NCBI GenBank assembly: GCA_965661945.1
Contig: CBFIFP010000007.1
Span: 1-64,000 of the forward strand
From: JAJRPT01 sp965661945
Lineage (GTDB): Bacteria; Bacteroidota; Ignavibacteria; Kapaibacteriales; UBA2268
Reading direction: 5' to 3'
Length of the DNA stretch: 64,000 bases
In this document: in pieces, positions 62,281-64,000 of the stretch
Position numbering within the stretch: the first letter of the stretch is position 1
Layout: each line of letters opens with the position of its first letter
The notes under the pieces: model-generated
Database searches by the model: none
What the model was told of the DNA's origin: nothing
The model's input: only the letters and a program-made list of their open reading frames with translations
Made by a program: the position numbers and the translations under genes

Positions 62281-64000
62281 ATGAAAACAATTGTTTTTTT
62301 AATTATTTTATTAAATTTTAATGCATTTGGTCAGGATAATTCATTATCGAATAAAAAATATACGATATTTCCAGATGAGTATTCTGAGTTAGATGATATA
62401 AAAACACCTACCTATACAACGGATGAGTATGTTTTAGAAGTTCTAAATTCATCAAGAAGAATGTATATTCAAGCGATAATTCATTCTGGTAAAAAAGATA
62501 CTTTAAAAGCGGAAAATTACTTCAAAGCATCGCTAGAAATGATAAATTCATTATCAAGTTATCCTGATATTATGTCGAATACAGATTTCACAGATTTGGC
62601 ACTTCAGATTATGGAAGACTATGAGGTTTATGCGAATAAAACTGATTTGATAGATGCTAATTCACCATTATTTTTAATTAAAGATAAAATATATTCTGAT
62701 ATAGAAGAAAATGTATTTATTGGTGAATTAAAAACTTTAAAAGATGAAAAAATAGCTTCTCCGAGTTATGTAAATACTCATCAGCCGAGTTTTTTGACAA
62801 TCCCAATGCCAGAGAATGATGTTGTTAAAAAGTCAATCAAATGGTTTACTGAAACAAAGTTTGGAAGAAAAGTTTTTGAAGTTTGGTATGGGAAAAGCTC
62901 TCGTTGGTTTCCTATGATGAAAAGAATTGCCGAAGAAGAGGGTATTCCTCAAGAAATAGTTTACTTATCGATGATTGAATCAGGTTTGGAACCAAACGCT
63001 ATATCAAAAGCTTCAGCTGTTGGCTTGTGGCAATTTATGTATGCTACTGGTAAAGACTTTAAGCTTAATTCAGATGGTTCTATTTGGATTGATGAGCGAA
63101 GAGACCCCGAGAAAGCGACTCGCGCAGCTATGCAATATTTAAGATATTTGCATAAAGAATTTGGAGATTGGCATCTTGCTCTTGCTGCTTATAATTGTGG
63201 TCAAGGTAGGGTGGGTAGAGCTATTAAACGTAGCGGAAAATCTAATCCAACATTTTGGGAAATATCTCATTTGCTGCCTAAGGAAACAAGATATTATGTT
63301 CCTAAATTCATTTCGACTGCGCTTGTTTCAATGGAGCCACATCTTTATAATTTTAAGGTTGATACTTTTAAATTTCATGATGAATATAAATATGATATTT
63401 ATCCAATAAATGAGCCGATCAGTATTTCAGCAATAGCAAAATGTTTAAATGTATCGGATTCGGTAATTTATTCATTAAATCCTGAATTAATTAGAAAATC
63501 AACACCTCCTAATGTGATATCTTACAATTTGAAGATACCTTATAATACTAAAGAGTTATTTGCTACAAATTTTGTAAATTTAACTCAAGAAGAGAAACAA
63601 CCTTTTGTTGAGCATAATGTTGCAACTGGTGAAACTATAGCAAAAATTGCAAGGAAATATGATATATCTACTCAAGAAATAGTTGAACTGAATGGATTTA
63701 AATCTTCAAAAACAAAATTAGTAAGGGGGGCTGCGTTAAAATTACCACTTTCTATAACGGCTTATGAAGAAATAAATGAGGCAGCAAGAAATTCGGGTTC
63801 TTACTATCCTTTAAATGGTTCGATTGATTTGGTTCATTATGTTACAAGTGGAGAATCACTTTATCGAATAGCAAGAAAGTATGGTGTTTCGATTGAGCAT
63901 CTTGTTGATATGAATAATCTTCGACATAAAAATGTAACATTGAGTATTGGTCAGAAGTTAGTTGTATCTGTTAAAGATGAAAGCGAAGAAGAAGATGAAG
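62281..64000 (+). CDS. LysM-containing lytic transglycosylase (MltD-like), cut by the window end
   Basis: Peptidoglycan-cleaving enzyme that is probably periplasmic. The ATG at 62281 opens a signal peptide ending NAFGQ; another in-frame ATG is at 62251. The first 573 codons are present and no stop occurs before the window end. The SLT catalytic domain spans about 200-340: the catalytic glutamate lies in YLSMIESGLEPNA, with AVGLWQFMYATG and AAYNCGQGRV following. Two LysM domains (about 445-490 and 518-562) bind the glycan chain. An acidic stretch begins at the truncated end. Confidence 0.92.
   Translation, partial: MKTIVFLIILLNFNAFGQDNSLSNKKYTIFPDEYSELDDIKTPTYTTDEYVLEVLNSSRRMYIQAIIHSGKKDTLKAENYFKASLEMINSLSSYPDIMSNTDFTDLALQIMEDYEVYANKTDLIDANSPLFLIKDKIYSDIEENVFIGELKTLKDEKIASPSYVNTHQPSFLTIPMPENDVVKKSIKWFTETKFGRKVFEVWYGKSSRWFPMMKRIAEEEGIPQEIVYLSMIESGLEPNAISKASAVGLWQFMYATGKDFKLNSDGSIWIDERRDPEKATRAAMQYLRYLHKEFGDWHLALAAYNCGQGRVGRAIKRSGKSNPTFWEISHLLPKETRYYVPKFISTALVSMEPHLYNFKVDTFKFHDEYKYDIYPINEPISISAIAKCLNVSDSVIYSLNPELIRKSTPPNVISYNLKIPYNTKELFATNFVNLTQEEKQPFVEHNVATGETIAKIARKYDISTQEIVELNGFKSSKTKLVRGAALKLPLSITAYEEINEAARNSGSYYPLNGSIDLVHYVTSGESLYRIARKYGVSIEHLVDMNNLRHKNVTLSIGQKLVVSVKDESEEEDE

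Noticed and set aside
63161..63409. An 82-codon frame inside the transglycosylase gene
   Set aside because: It is out of frame with the long SLT/LysM reading frame that runs uninterrupted from 62281 to the window end.

Overview
The window is AT-rich (roughly 30% G+C by eye) and reads as a chromosomal segment of a bacterium in the Bacteroidota/Chlorobiota (FCB) group. The evidence is fourfold: two proteins carry C-terminal type IX secretion (T9SS)/FlgD-like sorting domains; lipoproteins are abundant; DUF4221-like propeller genes are present; and the sequence TAnnTTTG, the -7 element of Bacteroidota promoters, recurs 20-75 bases upstream of many starts, including a textbook TTTTG-N19-TAATTTTG in front of a tRNA. 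A flagellar-type MotA/MotB stator pair beside T9SS cargo fits Ignavibacteria/Kapaibacteria-like lineages better than classical Bacteroidia. That placement is inference.

Layout. 1-3.5 kb: tail of an upstream gene, adenosylhomocysteinase (ahcY), motA-motB. 3.7-8.1 kb, minus strand: a tRNA-Arg, SRP RNA, RNase G/E, dxr, rseP series apparently read from one promoter. 8.3-10.8 kb: a membrane glycosyltransferase and a MATE exporter. 10.8-13.0 kb (locus A): a strong-looking promoter, a small cysteine-containing exported protein, and a thioredoxin-like/propeller-like protein. 13.1-17.2 kb: a three-gene MacAB-TolC-type exporter without its ATPase. 17.3-30.4 kb: housekeeping genes (NfeD/SPFH pair, methyltransferase, DUF21-CBS protein, lipoprotein, response regulator, saccharopine dehydrogenase-like protein, RNase P RNA, coiled-coil protein with Nif3, pyruvate kinase, a DnaQ/GIY-YIG fusion, RsmB). 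30.5-51.7 kb: a surface-protein region with a T9SS cargo protein, a 1790-residue repeat protein, a small FnIII-like protein and a 4570-residue T9SS adhesin. 51.8-55.4 kb: a TMTC-like TPR membrane protein and an S41 protease. 55.5-59.7 kb (locus B): a minus-strand accessory island of thioredoxin-like lipoproteins, a DUF4221-like propeller lipoprotein and a small cysteine-rich lipoprotein. 59.8-64 kb: threonine dehydratase, rimM, a sugar ABC permease and a truncated LysM transglycosylase.

The most unusual part is locus B. A repeat of about 151/157 bp occurs twice in the same orientation (56148-56298 and 58656-58812), differing by one substitution and two homopolymer lengths. Each copy joins a 19-codon remnant resembling the 3' end of the neighbouring S41 protease gene to a promoter that fires the other way into the lipoprotein genes. 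The distance between the -33 and -7 elements is set by a poly(A) run (8 versus 13). A similar arrangement (a DnaA-box-like TGTGGATAA, then TTGC, a poly(A) run and TAnnTTTG) precedes locus A. I read loci A and B as two versions of one exported module (small Cys-containing protein, thioredoxin-fold protein, propeller), with locus B organised in duplication-prone cassettes behind the protease gene. Its function is not known to me.
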